DNA from: Pseudomonas viridiflava
Lineage (GTDB): Bacteria > Pseudomonadota > Gammaproteobacteria > Pseudomonadales > Pseudomonadaceae
Assembly (NCBI RefSeq): GCF_900582625.1
Contig: NZ_UTIQ01000327.1
Location: forward strand, 720,010-784,009
Length of the DNA stretch: 64,000 bases
Direction: 5' to 3'
The translations under genes were made by a program, and so were the position numbers. Under the pieces are notes generated by a model. The model saw only the letters and a list, made by a program, of their open reading frames with translations. It ran no database searches and was not told the origin of the DNA. This document shows positions 52,307 to 60,852 of this stretch, piece by piece. The stretch's first letter is position 1; every line of letters starts with the position of its first letter.

Positions 52307-53494
52307 TTAACGCTGAGCGGTTTTAGCCACGGCGCTGTTCTGTTGAATCAGTTGCTGAATCAACGCGTCAGCCTGCGACAGTTGCTGCTGGTACACGTCC
52401 GTTTCAAAGGCCGGCTGCTGCCGCGCTTTCTGCGCCAACACCGGGCCGCTTTGGTCGTGCAGGTCAACATCCACTTGCGTCGACAAGCCAATACGCAACG
52501 GATGCTCACGCAGCTGCTCGGGGTTGAGCACCACACGAACCGGCACGCGCTGCACGATTTTGATCCAGTTGCCGGTGGCGTTTTGCGCAGGCAGCAAGGC
52601 GAACGCGCTGCCCGTGCCGGCGCCCAGGCTGTCGATGGTGCCGCTGAAGGTGACGTCGTCGCCATAAAGGTCGGAGGTGATGTGCACGGCCTGGCCGATG
52701 CGCATCTCAGCCAATTGGGTCTCTTTGAAGTTGGCGTCGATCCACAACTGGTCGAGGGGAATCACAGCCATCAACGCGGTGCCCGGCTGCACGCGCTGGC
52801 CCAGCTGCACGGTGCGTTTGGCCACATAACCGGTGACCGGCGCGATCAGCGTGGTGCGCCCGTTTTCCAGGAACGCCTGGCGCAACTGCGCGGCGGCGGC
52901 CTGAACATCAGGGTGCGAGGCCACACTGGTGTCATCGACCAACGCGCTGCTGGTGTTCAGACGCTGCTGGGCATCGCTCAGGGAGCCTTGTGCGGCGGTC
53001 AGGTCATCGCGGGCGTGGGACAGTTCTTCCTGGGAAATCGCCCCGCTCGCCGCCAGGGTTTTGCGGCGGTTGTAGTTTTCCTGCGCCTTTTGCACCGCTG
53101 CCTTTTGCGCCACTACCTGGGCTTTCAAGCCATCGACATTGCTGTACAAACCGCGCACTTGGCGCACGGTGCGGGCCAGGTTGGCTTCGGCACTTTGCAG
53201 GGCGACTTCGGCGTCGTTGGGGTCGAACTTGACCAGCACCTGGCCTTGTTGCACCAGGTCGCCATCGTCAGCACCGATGCTAATCACGGTGCCAGTGGCC
53301 AGTGGCGTAACGGAGACCACGTTGCCGTTCACGTAGGCATCGTCGGTGTTGACGCTGAAACGGCCATACAAGTGATACCAGGCCCACGTGCCGGCGCAGG
53401 CCACCAGAACCACGACCAGCAAACCCAACAGCAGGGCTTTGCGTTTGCCTGGATTGGCGTTGGTTTGTTCGGAAGTTGCGGTAGGAGTAGCCAT
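52307..53494 (-). CDS. EmrA-like membrane fusion protein
   Basis: 395 residues. N-terminal helix (ALLLGLLVVVLVACAGTWAW), then NTDDAYVNGNVVSVTPLATGTV, the EmrA/HlyD lipoyl domain, a long coiled-coil hairpin (about 90-200) and the second lipoyl half TTLIAPVTGYVAKRTVQLGQRV. Bridges the EmrB-like pump to the outer-membrane channel. It starts 5 bases after the outer-membrane factor stop and ends 31 bases before the emrB-like start. Confidence 0.94.
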   Translation of the reverse strand: MATPTATSEQTNANPGKRKALLLGLLVVVLVACAGTWAWYHLYGRFSVNTDDAYVNGNVVSVTPLATGTVISIGADDGDLVQQGQVLVKFDPNDAEVALQSAEANLARTVRQVRGLYSNVDGLKAQVVAQKAAVQKAQENYNRRKTLAASGAISQEELSHARDDLTAAQGSLSDAQQRLNTSSALVDDTSVASHPDVQAAAAQLRQAFLENGRTTLIAPVTGYVAKRTVQLGQRVQPGTALMAVIPLDQLWIDANFKETQLAEMRIGQAVHITSDLYGDDVTFSGTIDSLGAGTGSAFALLPAQNATGNWIKIVQRVPVRVVLNPEQLREHPLRIGLSTQVDVDLHDQSGPVLAQKARQQPAFETDVYQQQLSQADALIQQLIQQNSAVAKTAQR

Positions 53495-53499
53495 GGCAA

Positions 53500-54966
53500 T
53501 TACCTTGTTTGTTCAGACAGAGGGGCGTTACTCGCAGCGAGGTGCTCGCCTTGGTAACCGCCGCCGAGGGCCTGCATCAGTTGGATCGACAAATCGATTT
53601 GCTCGGCATTCAGACTGGCGAGCTGGCGTTGCGACTGGAGCAATTGCTGCTCGATGGTCAATACATCGAGGTAATTGCCGATGCCCGAGCCGAAGCGCTG
53701 TACCGCCGTGTTGTACGACTGCTGCGACACGTCGGTGGCGCGCTGCTGGGCGACGATCTGGCGGGCAATGGCCTGAAGCTGATTGATGGTGTCGCTGACA
53801 TCGTTAAGGGCACCGATCAGGCTTTTGTTGTACTGCGCGACGGCCAGGTCGTAGTCGGCGTCGCGGCCGTCCAGGTCGGCGCGCAGACGGCCACCGTCAA
53901 AAATCGGCAGGGACACGGCAGGGGCAATATTGAAAAACCGACTCGGTGCGCCAAACAGGGAATCGCCCAGCAACGACTGGGTTCCAGCGGCCGCGGTGAG
54001 GTTCAGGTTGGGGTAGAACTGCGCCTTGCCGGCCTCAATGTTTTTGCTCGCTGCTTCAACCCGCCAGCGTGCGGCGACCAGGTCGGGGCGCCGCCCCAAC
54101 AGCTCGGCCGGCAGCGACGACGGCAACGCCACGGCGCTGGGCTGCAGCACCGCCGGACGGGCGATTTCGTTGCCCCGATCCGGCCCTTTGCCCAACAACA
54201 CGGCCATGGCTACGCGTGCGCTTCGCAGGCGTTTTTCAGCGTCGATCAGCTGCTCTTGGGAGCTGGCAGCCAGGCTTTCGGTTTGCTGGTATTGGTATTC
54301 GCTGTCGATACCCGACTGCAAGCGGCGCTGGCCGAGGTCGAGCATTTCTTGCGTGCGCTTCACGTCTTCCTGGGCGAGGTCGCGAACGATATAGGCCTGC
54401 CCCAAGTCGCTGTAGGCGCGGGCGACGTTGGCGGCGAGGGTCAGCGACGCGGCCTGGCGATCCACTTCAGCGGCGCGGGCCTGGCCCAATGCCGACTCCC
54501 ACGCGGCGCGCTCGCCGCCCCACAGGTCGAAGCTGTAGTCGAAGCCAAGCTGGGCGCTGCGCAAGGTGCTGTAAGCGCCACCCTGCCCCAGCGGATCTTG
54601 GTCGCGAGCCAGGCGTGAACGGCTGACGCTGGCCTGGGCGTTCACGTTGGGCATGCGTGCGGCGTCAGCGCCCATTGCGGCGGCGCTGGCCTGGTGAGCG
54701 CGGGCGCTGGCGATTTGCATGTCGGGGCTGTCACGAAGCGCCTCGTTGATCAATGCATCGAGCCCGTTATCGCCAAGGCTCTTCCACCAATCGCGCTGCG
54801 GCCAGGCGGCAGGTGACAGGGTGATGCCTTGCAGACTCTGGCCCGCTTTCAGGTTCTGCGCGTCCAGGCTCTCGCCTTGCGTGCTAAGGCCCCGATAGTT
54901 GGCGCAGCCGGCCAGCAACAGGGCGGCGAGCGTCAGGCTGAAAGCGCTTTTCAGGGATTGGCTCAT
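53500..54966 (-). CDS. NodT-family outer-membrane efflux lipoprotein
   Basis: 488 residues. Lipoprotein signal with lipobox LLAGC at about residue 21, followed by two OEP repeats (YSFDLWGGERAAWESALGQARAAEVDRQAA in the first). It forms the trimeric TolC-like channel of the pump. The ATG overlaps the marR stop (ATGA), so regulator and channel are translated together. Confidence 0.94.
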   Translation of the reverse strand: MSQSLKSAFSLTLAALLLAGCANYRGLSTQGESLDAQNLKAGQSLQGITLSPAAWPQRDWWKSLGDNGLDALINEALRDSPDMQIASARAHQASAAAMGADAARMPNVNAQASVSRSRLARDQDPLGQGGAYSTLRSAQLGFDYSFDLWGGERAAWESALGQARAAEVDRQAASLTLAANVARAYSDLGQAYIVRDLAQEDVKRTQEMLDLGQRRLQSGIDSEYQYQQTESLAASSQEQLIDAEKRLRSARVAMAVLLGKGPDRGNEIARPAVLQPSAVALPSSLPAELLGRRPDLVAARWRVEAASKNIEAGKAQFYPNLNLTAAAGTQSLLGDSLFGAPSRFFNIAPAVSLPIFDGGRLRADLDGRDADYDLAVAQYNKSLIGALNDVSDTINQLQAIARQIVAQQRATDVSQQSYNTAVQRFGSGIGNYLDVLTIEQQLLQSQRQLASLNAEQIDLSIQLMQALGGGYQGEHLAASNAPLSEQTR

Positions 54967-55436
54967 GCGTCACCCCCAAAGCGTTCCACCACGATGGAGT
55001 CGCCCGCGGCCAGCAGCATTTTTTTCAGCAGCCCTTCCAGGGTTTGGAGCTCGGCAGGCGTCAGCGCGGCGGTGAAGTCGTTCATGGCGGCGGCGCCAAT
55101 GGTCGGCAGCAGCGCATTGAGCGCACGGCCTTCATCGGTCAACGACAGGCGCACCTGGCGACGGTCGCTTTCGCTGCGGGTGCGGCTGATCAGGTTTTTC
55201 TGCTCAAGACGGTCGAGCATGCGCGTCATCGAGCCGCTGTCCAGAGACAAGTGGCGGCACAACTCGGCCGGGGTATCGTAGCCCTGCAAAATGATCATCA
55301 GCACTTTGAACTGCGCGGCCGTCACGCCGTGAGGCACGAGGTAGCTGTCGAGAATGCGGTCTTTGAGCAACGCAGCGCGCCCCACCAGCATGCCGATGCG
55401 CACGTATTCGAAAGTTTCGGGGGTGTAATGGGTCAT
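54963..55436 (-). CDS. MarR-family repressor of the efflux operon
   Basis: 157 residues. Winged-helix domain about 45-120: LDRLEQKNLISRTRSESDRRQVRLSLTDEGRAL is the wing and conserved Asp-Arg (DRR) of MarR proteins. It is the first gene of the operon and has two 12- to 14-bp palindromes in its promoter, so it most likely represses itself and the pump until a ligand binds. Corresponds to PA5157. Confidence 0.94.
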   Translation of the reverse strand: MTHYTPETFEYVRIGMLVGRAALLKDRILDSYLVPHGVTAAQFKVLMIILQGYDTPAELCRHLSLDSGSMTRMLDRLEQKNLISRTRSESDRRQVRLSLTDEGRALNALLPTIGAAAMNDFTAALTPAELQTLEGLLKKMLLAAGDSIVVERFGGDA

Positions 55437-55452
55437 TGGAAATCACCGATAG

Positions 55453-55504
55453 CTGCCTAGGCAGGTAGTGGCGTCCAATTTACTGCCTAGGCAGTTAAAG
55501 TCAA
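55453..55504 (-). promoter_or_regulatory. Promoter with two MarR operator palindromes
   Basis: Palindromes CTGCCTAGGCAG (55453-55464) and ACTGCCTAGGCAGT (55482-55495) have centres exactly 30 bp apart. On the minus strand a -35 TTGACT (55499-55504) and -10 TAAATT (55477-55482) are 16 bases apart and the second palindrome fills the space between them; the first lies over the start of the transcript. A repressor bound to either site would block transcription. Confidence 0.88.
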
Positions 55505-55605
55505 CGAAAATACTTAGGCCACTATCGGAATTTCCTGATAGGAAAGATCGAAGCGCCCGATGGTTTTCGGGCAGCTTCGCCGTTGCGGAGGGGGAAAGGT
55601 GGCGG

Positions 55606-56217
55606 TTATGCGGCGGCAGGAATGCCGCTGTGGAAGCGGAAGTCAGGATCCGGGCTTTCGATTAGCTCGCGTTCCTTCTCGGCGATCTCAGCGATTTTGC
55701 GCTGGATGTCCGCCTCGTCGCCGTACTGGTAGGCGAGTTTGAGATAGTCCTGAAAGTGCCGCGCTTCGGACTTGAGCAAGCTGCTGTAGAACTTGCCTAA
55801 CTCCTCGTCCAAGTGCGGCGCCAAGGCGGCGAAACGCTCGCAGGAGCGGGCCTCTACAATGGCGCCCACCAGCAGCGAGTCGGTCAGGCGATAGGGTTCG
55901 TGGTTGCGGATCAACTTGCGCAGCGCCCCGGCGTAACGCGCCGACCCCACGTTGAACCACGGCATGCCGCGCTTTTTCATCAAGCCGAGCACCTGCTCGA
56001 AATGACGCAGTTCCTCGCGGGCCAGGCGGGACATCTTGTTCTGCAGGTCCAGCTTGTTGCTGTACTGGAACATGAATTGAAACGCCGAGCCGGCAGCCTT
56101 CTTTTCATTGTTGGCGTGGTCGATCAACAGGATATCGAGGTTGTTCAGTGCCGCTTCCACCCAACTGGCGGGCGTGGGGCAAAGCAGGAAGGCGTCGATT
56201 TCAGGAAGAACAGGCAT
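55606..56217 (-). CDS. miaE: tRNA-(ms2io6A)-hydroxylase
   Basis: 203 residues, ferritin-like di-iron monooxygenase. Hydroxylates the isopentenyl side chain of ms2i6A37 in tRNAs reading UNN codons. Metal-binding Glu/His clusters: AREELRHFEQV, EARSCERFAAL and SEARHFQDYLKL. Full length for the family. It needs O2, and it lies between the efflux operon and a gene with an Anr-type promoter, in divergent orientation to the latter. Confidence 0.94.
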   Translation of the reverse strand: MPVLPEIDAFLLCPTPASWVEAALNNLDILLIDHANNEKKAAGSAFQFMFQYSNKLDLQNKMSRLAREELRHFEQVLGLMKKRGMPWFNVGSARYAGALRKLIRNHEPYRLTDSLLVGAIVEARSCERFAALAPHLDEELGKFYSSLLKSEARHFQDYLKLAYQYGDEADIQRKIAEIAEKERELIESPDPDFRFHSGIPAAA

Positions 56218-56289
56218 AAATCACGGCTGGGCTATTGGGCAGGCGGCGGATTATACGGCGGTGTTTGCTGTAACGCGCGTGGGAAACGG

Positions 56290-56332
56290 TTGATCCACAT
56301 CATTCAGCGCAGCGCTGAGCTAAACCTATAGT
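56290..56332 (+). promoter_or_regulatory. Anr/FNR box and -10 of the universal stress protein gene
   Basis: TTGAT-CCAC-ATCAT (56290-56303) agrees with the consensus at 9 of 10 positions. A good -10, TATAGT, lies at 56327-56332, placing the box at about -42.5 from the implied start near 56339, within one base of the class II geometry. Confidence 0.75.
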
Positions 56333-56373
56333 GCCGCCGCACGACCATGCCGATAGACAGTGAGGACACGACC

Positions 56374-57237
56374 ATGCAAGCCGTTCGCAGCATTCTGGTG
56401 ATTATCGAACCCGACCATCCCGAAGGCCACGCGCTGAAACGCGCGAAGCTGATTGCCGGCGTTACCCAGTCGTATCTGCACCTATTGGTATGCGACAAGA
56501 AGCACGACCATTCCGGCTTGCTGGACGTTCTAGGCAACGGTTTGCGTGAAGAGGGTTACAGCGTCTCCAGCCAGCAAACCTGGCATGACGACCTGCACCA
56601 AACGGTTATCCAGGTTCAGCAAGCCGAAGGCTGCGGCTTGATTATCAAAGACCATCGTCCAGACAGCCCGTTGAAAAAAGCCATTCTCACGCCGGAAGAC
56701 TGGAAGCTGCTGCGGTATGCGCCCTGCCCGGTACTGATGGTGAAAACCGAACGGCCGTGGACACAGGGGGTGATCCTGGCCGCTGTCGATGTTGGGAATA
56801 GCGACGGTGAGCACAGAGCGTTGCATGCCAGCATCATCAACCACGCCTTTGAAATTGCCGGGCTGGCCAAAGCCACCCTGCACGTCATCAATGCTCACCC
56901 CTCGCCGATGCTGGCTTCGGCCGATCCGGTGTTTCAACTGAGCGAAACCATCGAAGCCCGCTACCGCGAGCGGTGCAAAACCTTCCAAGAGGAATTCGGC
57001 TTCGGCGACGAGCAATTGCACATCATGGAAGGGCCGGCCGATGTGATGATTCCATTCACGGCGAAAAAGCTCGGCGCCGTCGTTACGGTAATGGGCACAG
57101 TGGCCCGCACCGGGCTTTCCGGCGCGTTGATTGGCAACACGGCCGAGGTGGTGCTGGATCAGTTGGAGAGCGATGTGCTGGTACTTAAACCGGACACGGT
57201 GATCGCGCACTTGGAGGAGTTGGTGGCACAACGTTAA
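56374..57237 (+). CDS. Tandem-domain universal stress protein (UspE-like)
   Basis: 287 residues with two Usp domains (about 1-135 and 136-287). The second has the ATP-binding-type GxxGxxG..S region in VMGTVARTGLSGALIGNTAEVVLDQ. Cytoplasmic. GAGGA precedes the ATG. Tandem Usp proteins of P. aeruginosa, several under Anr, aid survival without oxygen; the Anr box upstream here fits. It matches PA1789. Confidence 0.92.
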   Translation: MQAVRSILVIIEPDHPEGHALKRAKLIAGVTQSYLHLLVCDKKHDHSGLLDVLGNGLREEGYSVSSQQTWHDDLHQTVIQVQQAEGCGLIIKDHRPDSPLKKAILTPEDWKLLRYAPCPVLMVKTERPWTQGVILAAVDVGNSDGEHRALHASIINHAFEIAGLAKATLHVINAHPSPMLASADPVFQLSETIEARYRERCKTFQEEFGFGDEQLHIMEGPADVMIPFTAKKLGAVVTVMGTVARTGLSGALIGNTAEVVLDQLESDVLVLKPDTVIAHLEELVAQR

Positions 57238-57260
57238 TCGTCGCGTTATCGCGCCCTTAG

Positions 57261-57290
57261 AAACCGCCTGCTGTAGGCGGTTTTTTTACG
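57261..57290 (+). terminator. Terminator shared by convergent genes
   Basis: Nine-bp stem AAACCGCCT (57261-57269) / AGGCGGTTT (57275-57283), loop GCTGT, then TTTT. Lies between the universal stress protein gene and the DUF1289 gene. Confidence 0.93.
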
Positions 57291-57293
57291 CAT

Positions 57294-57770
57294 TCACACG
57301 CGGCTTTCGACGCCTTCGCGCAAGAAGCGGGGGGCGATGTAGCGGTCGTAGTGGGCTTCGGACAGCAGGAAGAATTCGCGGTCGATGGCGTCGCGCAGTT
57401 CCGGCAGCGACCAGTTGCGAAACTCTGGCAGCAGCACCATGCCGTAAGCCTCCAACTGGTTAATCACCCGCGCGCCCCGGGCGATGAGCTGGTAGGCCCA
57501 ACAGTATTCCGATTGTTCAGGCACAAACCGGATCTGCCGTTGTTCAAGCTGCTGACGCAACCGCGCAGCGTCAAACACGTCGACCTTGGCGGCCATCACC
57601 TGAACCAAAAGAATTTCCAGGCGTAACCACACGGCGCGTTTTTCTTCATCGGTATACAGGTTCCAATTCACCACTTCATGGTGAAAACGCTTACAGCCGC
57701 GACAGACCAGATCCCCATACACGGTGGAACACAGGCCGACGCAGGGCGTTTTTATGCGGTGATTGGACAT
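57294..57770 (-). CDS. DUF1289 protein
   Basis: 158 residues. The N-terminal DUF1289 module has four cysteines, TPCVGLC...LVCRGCKR (C10, C14, C24, C27), which probably bind a metal or Fe-S cluster. The C-terminal 110 residues are helical and specific to Pseudomonas-like relatives. Function unknown. It diverges from acnB. Confidence 0.88.
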   Translation of the reverse strand: MSNHRIKTPCVGLCSTVYGDLVCRGCKRFHHEVVNWNLYTDEEKRAVWLRLEILLVQVMAAKVDVFDAARLRQQLEQRQIRFVPEQSEYCWAYQLIARGARVINQLEAYGMVLLPEFRNWSLPELRDAIDREFFLLSEAHYDRYIAPRFLREGVESRV

Positions 57771-57891
57771 AGGCAGACGGTGACAGAAAGGCAGGAACAG
57801 GCCGGCATCTTAGCCCTTTGTCTAGAGGGGGTCACCCCGGAGGTTGTAGGGGTTTGTCTTACCTTTACTGCGCTTTTCCAGTAGAATCGCC

Positions 57892-57897
57892 GGGCCA
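57892..57897 (+). promoter_or_regulatory. Probable -10 hexamer of acnB
   Basis: TAGAAT in CCAGTAGAATCGCC, with a predicted transcript start near 57904, seven bases before the first helix of the leader RNA. No good -35 is seen 16-18 bases upstream, so an activator may be needed. Confidence 0.5.
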
Positions 57898-57910
57898 TTC
57901 TTAGGCGTGA

Positions 57911-58070
57911 TGTCCGTTAGAAGCTGTTTTCAAAGCGTCACGAGCACAGTTAATCCCGCAGGAACGCAGTTGGCTGGGTTACCACGATTCGCCGGTAGTC
58001 CAGCCAGCCCTCATCTAAACGTCCTGCAGGCGTAAAACTTTGAAAGCAGCTTCTGGATGCGTCCCGGACA
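57911..58070 (+). ncRNA. Structured leader of acnB mRNA (candidate new RNA element)
   Basis: Four nested helices can be drawn by hand. P0: TGTCCG (57911-57916) with CGGACA (58065-58070). P1: AGAAGCTGTTTTCAAAG (57919-57935) with CTTTGAAAGCAGCTTCT (58038-58054), 17 pairs of which one is G-U. P2: CC-C-GCAGGA-A-CG (57955-57966) with CGTCCTGCAGG (58020-58030), 10 pairs, one mismatch, one bulge. P3: 57970-57983 with 57994-58007, 14 pairs including three G-U, loop ACGATTCGCC. The element ends 20 bases before the GAGGG ribosome site. It has no terminator, so it should be part of the acnB transcript. A 41-codon reading frame (57910-58035) covers the same bases. The fold is read from the sequence; a regulatory role is an inference. 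Confidence 0.6.
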
Positions 58071-58102
58071 ACCCTATGGGACCACTGATGAGGGTAATAA
58101 CT

Positions 58103-60712
58103 GTGCTTGAAGCCTATCGCAAACACGTTGCAGAGCGTGCAGCTCAGGGTATCGTGCCCCAGCCGCTAAACGCCGAACAAACTGCCGGCCTGGTTGATCT
58201 GCTGAAAAACCCGCCTGCAGGCGAGGAAGAATTCCTCGTTGACCTGATCACCAACCGCGTACCACCAGGCGTAGACGAAGCTGCCTACGTGAAGGCCGGT
58301 TTCCTCTCCGCTGTCGCCAAAGGCGAAGCCAACTCTCCGCTGATCAGCAAACAACGCGCCGTTGAACTGCTCGGCACCATGCAAGGCGGCTACAACATCG
58401 CCACCATGGTGGAGCTGCTGGATAACGCCGAGCTCGCCCCTACCGCTGCCGAACAACTCAAGCACACCCTGCTAATGTTCGATGCGTTCCACGACGTGGC
58501 CGAAAAAGCCAAGAACGGCAACGCTCACGCTAAAGGCGTGCTGCAATCGTGGGCTGACGGCGAATGGTTCCAGAAGCGCCCAACCCTGGCTGACAAAATC
58601 AGCCTGCGCGTGTTCAAAGTAACCGGCGAAACCAACACCGACGACCTGTCGCCTGCTCCTGATGCCTGGTCTCGTCCAGACATTCCGTTGCACGCCCTGG
58701 CCATGCTGAAAATGGCTCGCGACGGCATCGTGCCGGACGTTCAAGGCTCCATCGGCCCGATGAAGCAGATCGAAACCATGCGCGGCGAAGGCTTCCCGAT
58801 TGCCTACGTCGGTGACGTCGTGGGTACCGGTTCTTCGCGTAAATCTGCCACCAACTCGGTGCTGTGGTTCTTCGGCGACGACATTCCGTACGTACCGAAC
58901 AAACGTGCCGGTGGCTTCTGCTTCGGCTCGAAAATCGCTCCGATCTTCTACAACACTATGGAAGACGCTGGCGCACTGCCTATCGAGTTCGACGTATCGA
59001 ACATGCATATGGGCGACGTCATCGACCTGTACCCGCACGCTGGCAAAGTGTGCAAGCACGGTACCGATGAAGTGCTGACCACCTTCGAATTGAAAACGCC
59101 GGTTCTGCTGGATGAAGTTCGCGCTGGTGGCCGTATTCCGCTGATCGTCGGCCGCGGCCTGACCGAGAAAGCACGCGCCGAGCTGGGCCTGGGCCCAACC
59201 GATCTGTTCAAGCTGCCAGAAGCCCCGGTCGACACCGGCAAGGGTTACACCCTGGCGCAGAAAATGGTCGGCAAGGCGTGCGGTCTGCCAGTTGGCAAGG
59301 GCATCCGTCCTGGCACCTACTGCGAACCGAAAATGACCACCGTCGGCTCTCAGGACACCACCGGTCCAATGACCCGTGACGAACTGAAAGACCTGGCGTG
59401 CCTGGGCTTCTCGGCTGACCTGGTGATGCAGTCTTTCTGCCACACCGCGGCCTACCCGAAACCAATCGACGTCACCACTCACCACACCCTGCCGGATTTC
59501 ATCCGCACCCGTGGCGGCGTGTCGCTGCGTCCTGGCGACGGCATCATCCACAGCTGGCTGAACCGTATGCTGCTGCCAGACACCGTCGGCACCGGTGGTG
59601 ACTCGCACACCCGTTTCCCGATCGGTATTTCGTTCCCGGCAGGTTCCGGTCTGGTCGCCTTCGCTGCAGCCACTGGCGTAATGCCGCTGGACATGCCGGA
59701 GTCGGTACTGGTTCGTTTCAAAGGCAAGCTGCAACCAGGCATCACCCTGCGTGACCTGGTACACGCGATTCCTTACTACGGCATCCAGAAAGGTCTGCTG
59801 ACCGTTGAGAAGAAGGGCAAGATCAACGCCTTCTCCGGCCGCATCCTGGAAATCGAAGGTCTGGACGAGCTGACCGTTGAACAGGCTTTCGAGCTGTCCG
59901 ACGCCTCCGCCGAGCGCTCCGCTGCTGGTTGCACCATCAAGCTGCCGGAAAAAGCTATTGCTGAGTACCTGAAGTCGAACATCACCCTGCTGCGCTGGAT
60001 GATCAGCGAAGGCTACGGCGATGCCCGCACCATGGAACGTCGCGCTCAAGCGATGGAAGCCTGGCTGGCCAACCCGGAATTGCTGTCTGCCGACGCCGAT
60101 GCCGAGTACGCCGAAGTCATCGAAATCGACCTGGCCGACATCAAAGAGCCTGTGCTCTGCGCGCCAAACGACCCGGACGACGCCCGTCTGCTCTCGACCG
60201 TTCAGGGCGAGAAGATCGACGAAGTGTTCATCGGTTCGTGCATGACCAACATCGGCCACTTCCGCGCTGCCGGCAAGTTGCTCGACAAGGTCAAAGGTTC
60301 GATTCCTACTCGTCTGTGGCTGTCGCCGCCGACCAAGATGGACGCTCATCAGCTCACCGAAGAAGGCTACTACGGCATCTACGGCAAGGCTGGCGCGCGC
60401 ATGGAAATGCCGGGTTGCTCGCTGTGCATGGGTAACCAGGCACGCGTTGCGGCGAACTCGACCGTTGTGTCGACCTCGACCCGTAACTTCCCGAACCGTC
60501 TGGGCGATGGCGCCAACGTGTACCTGGCATCCGCTGAACTGGCCGCTGTGGCGTCCATCCTCGGCAAGCTGCCAACCGTTGCCGAGTACATGGAATACGC
60601 CGCAAGCATCGACAGCATGGCTGCCGACGTTTACCGCTACCTGAGCTTCGACCAGATCGCGGAATTCCGCGACGCTGCGGCAAACGCTCAGATTCCGGTT
60701 GTTCAAGCGTAA
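58103..60712 (+). CDS. acnB: Aconitate hydratase B
   Basis: 869 residues, the usual AcnB length, with the HEAT-like domain first and the swivel domain before the catalytic domains, as in AcnB. Interconverts citrate and isocitrate in the TCA cycle. [4Fe-4S] ligands C713, C772 and C775 have the same spacing as in E. coli AcnB. The start is GTG at 58103 (LEAYRKHVAERAAQG follows), with GAGGG 8 bases upstream; upstream in-frame ATGs add residues not found in the family. In Pseudomonas acnB is a known target of the iron-responsive PrrF sRNAs; here it also has an elaborate leader (57911-58070). Confidence 0.97.
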   Translation: MLEAYRKHVAERAAQGIVPQPLNAEQTAGLVDLLKNPPAGEEEFLVDLITNRVPPGVDEAAYVKAGFLSAVAKGEANSPLISKQRAVELLGTMQGGYNIATMVELLDNAELAPTAAEQLKHTLLMFDAFHDVAEKAKNGNAHAKGVLQSWADGEWFQKRPTLADKISLRVFKVTGETNTDDLSPAPDAWSRPDIPLHALAMLKMARDGIVPDVQGSIGPMKQIETMRGEGFPIAYVGDVVGTGSSRKSATNSVLWFFGDDIPYVPNKRAGGFCFGSKIAPIFYNTMEDAGALPIEFDVSNMHMGDVIDLYPHAGKVCKHGTDEVLTTFELKTPVLLDEVRAGGRIPLIVGRGLTEKARAELGLGPTDLFKLPEAPVDTGKGYTLAQKMVGKACGLPVGKGIRPGTYCEPKMTTVGSQDTTGPMTRDELKDLACLGFSADLVMQSFCHTAAYPKPIDVTTHHTLPDFIRTRGGVSLRPGDGIIHSWLNRMLLPDTVGTGGDSHTRFPIGISFPAGSGLVAFAAATGVMPLDMPESVLVRFKGKLQPGITLRDLVHAIPYYGIQKGLLTVEKKGKINAFSGRILEIEGLDELTVEQAFELSDASAERSAAGCTIKLPEKAIAEYLKSNITLLRWMISEGYGDARTMERRAQAMEAWLANPELLSADADAEYAEVIEIDLADIKEPVLCAPNDPDDARLLSTVQGEKIDEVFIGSCMTNIGHFRAAGKLLDKVKGSIPTRLWLSPPTKMDAHQLTEEGYYGIYGKAGARMEMPGCSLCMGNQARVAANSTVVSTSTRNFPNRLGDGANVYLASAELAAVASILGKLPTVAEYMEYAASIDSMAADVYRYLSFDQIAEFRDAAANAQIPVVQA

Positions 60713-60732
60713 CGAAACGCCGTTTCAAAAAG

Positions 60733-60759
60733 AGCCCCGCCTAGTGCGGGGCTTTTTTA
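60733..60759 (+). terminator. Terminator after acnB
   Basis: AGCCCCGC (60733-60740), loop CTAGT, GCGGGGCT (60746-60753), then TTTTTA; 20 bases past the stop. Confidence 0.94.
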
Positions 60760-60852
60760 TGCCTGCGCTGGCGCAGCGCTCGAGTGCTGCTAGGGTAAAA
60801 ACCGTGGCGCGGCCTTGAAGCGCGCTCTCATCTACCGATTGGGGAGCTCACC

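Noticed and set aside
57919..58054. The acnB leader as a MITE or insertion-sequence remnant with 17-bp terminal inverted repeats
   Set aside because: No target-site duplication flanks the arms, and the interior forms further nested helices, which fits an RNA fold better.
58472..60706. A 744-codon minus-strand frame opposite acnB
   Set aside because: Antisense shadow of acnB with biased composition and no ribosome site.
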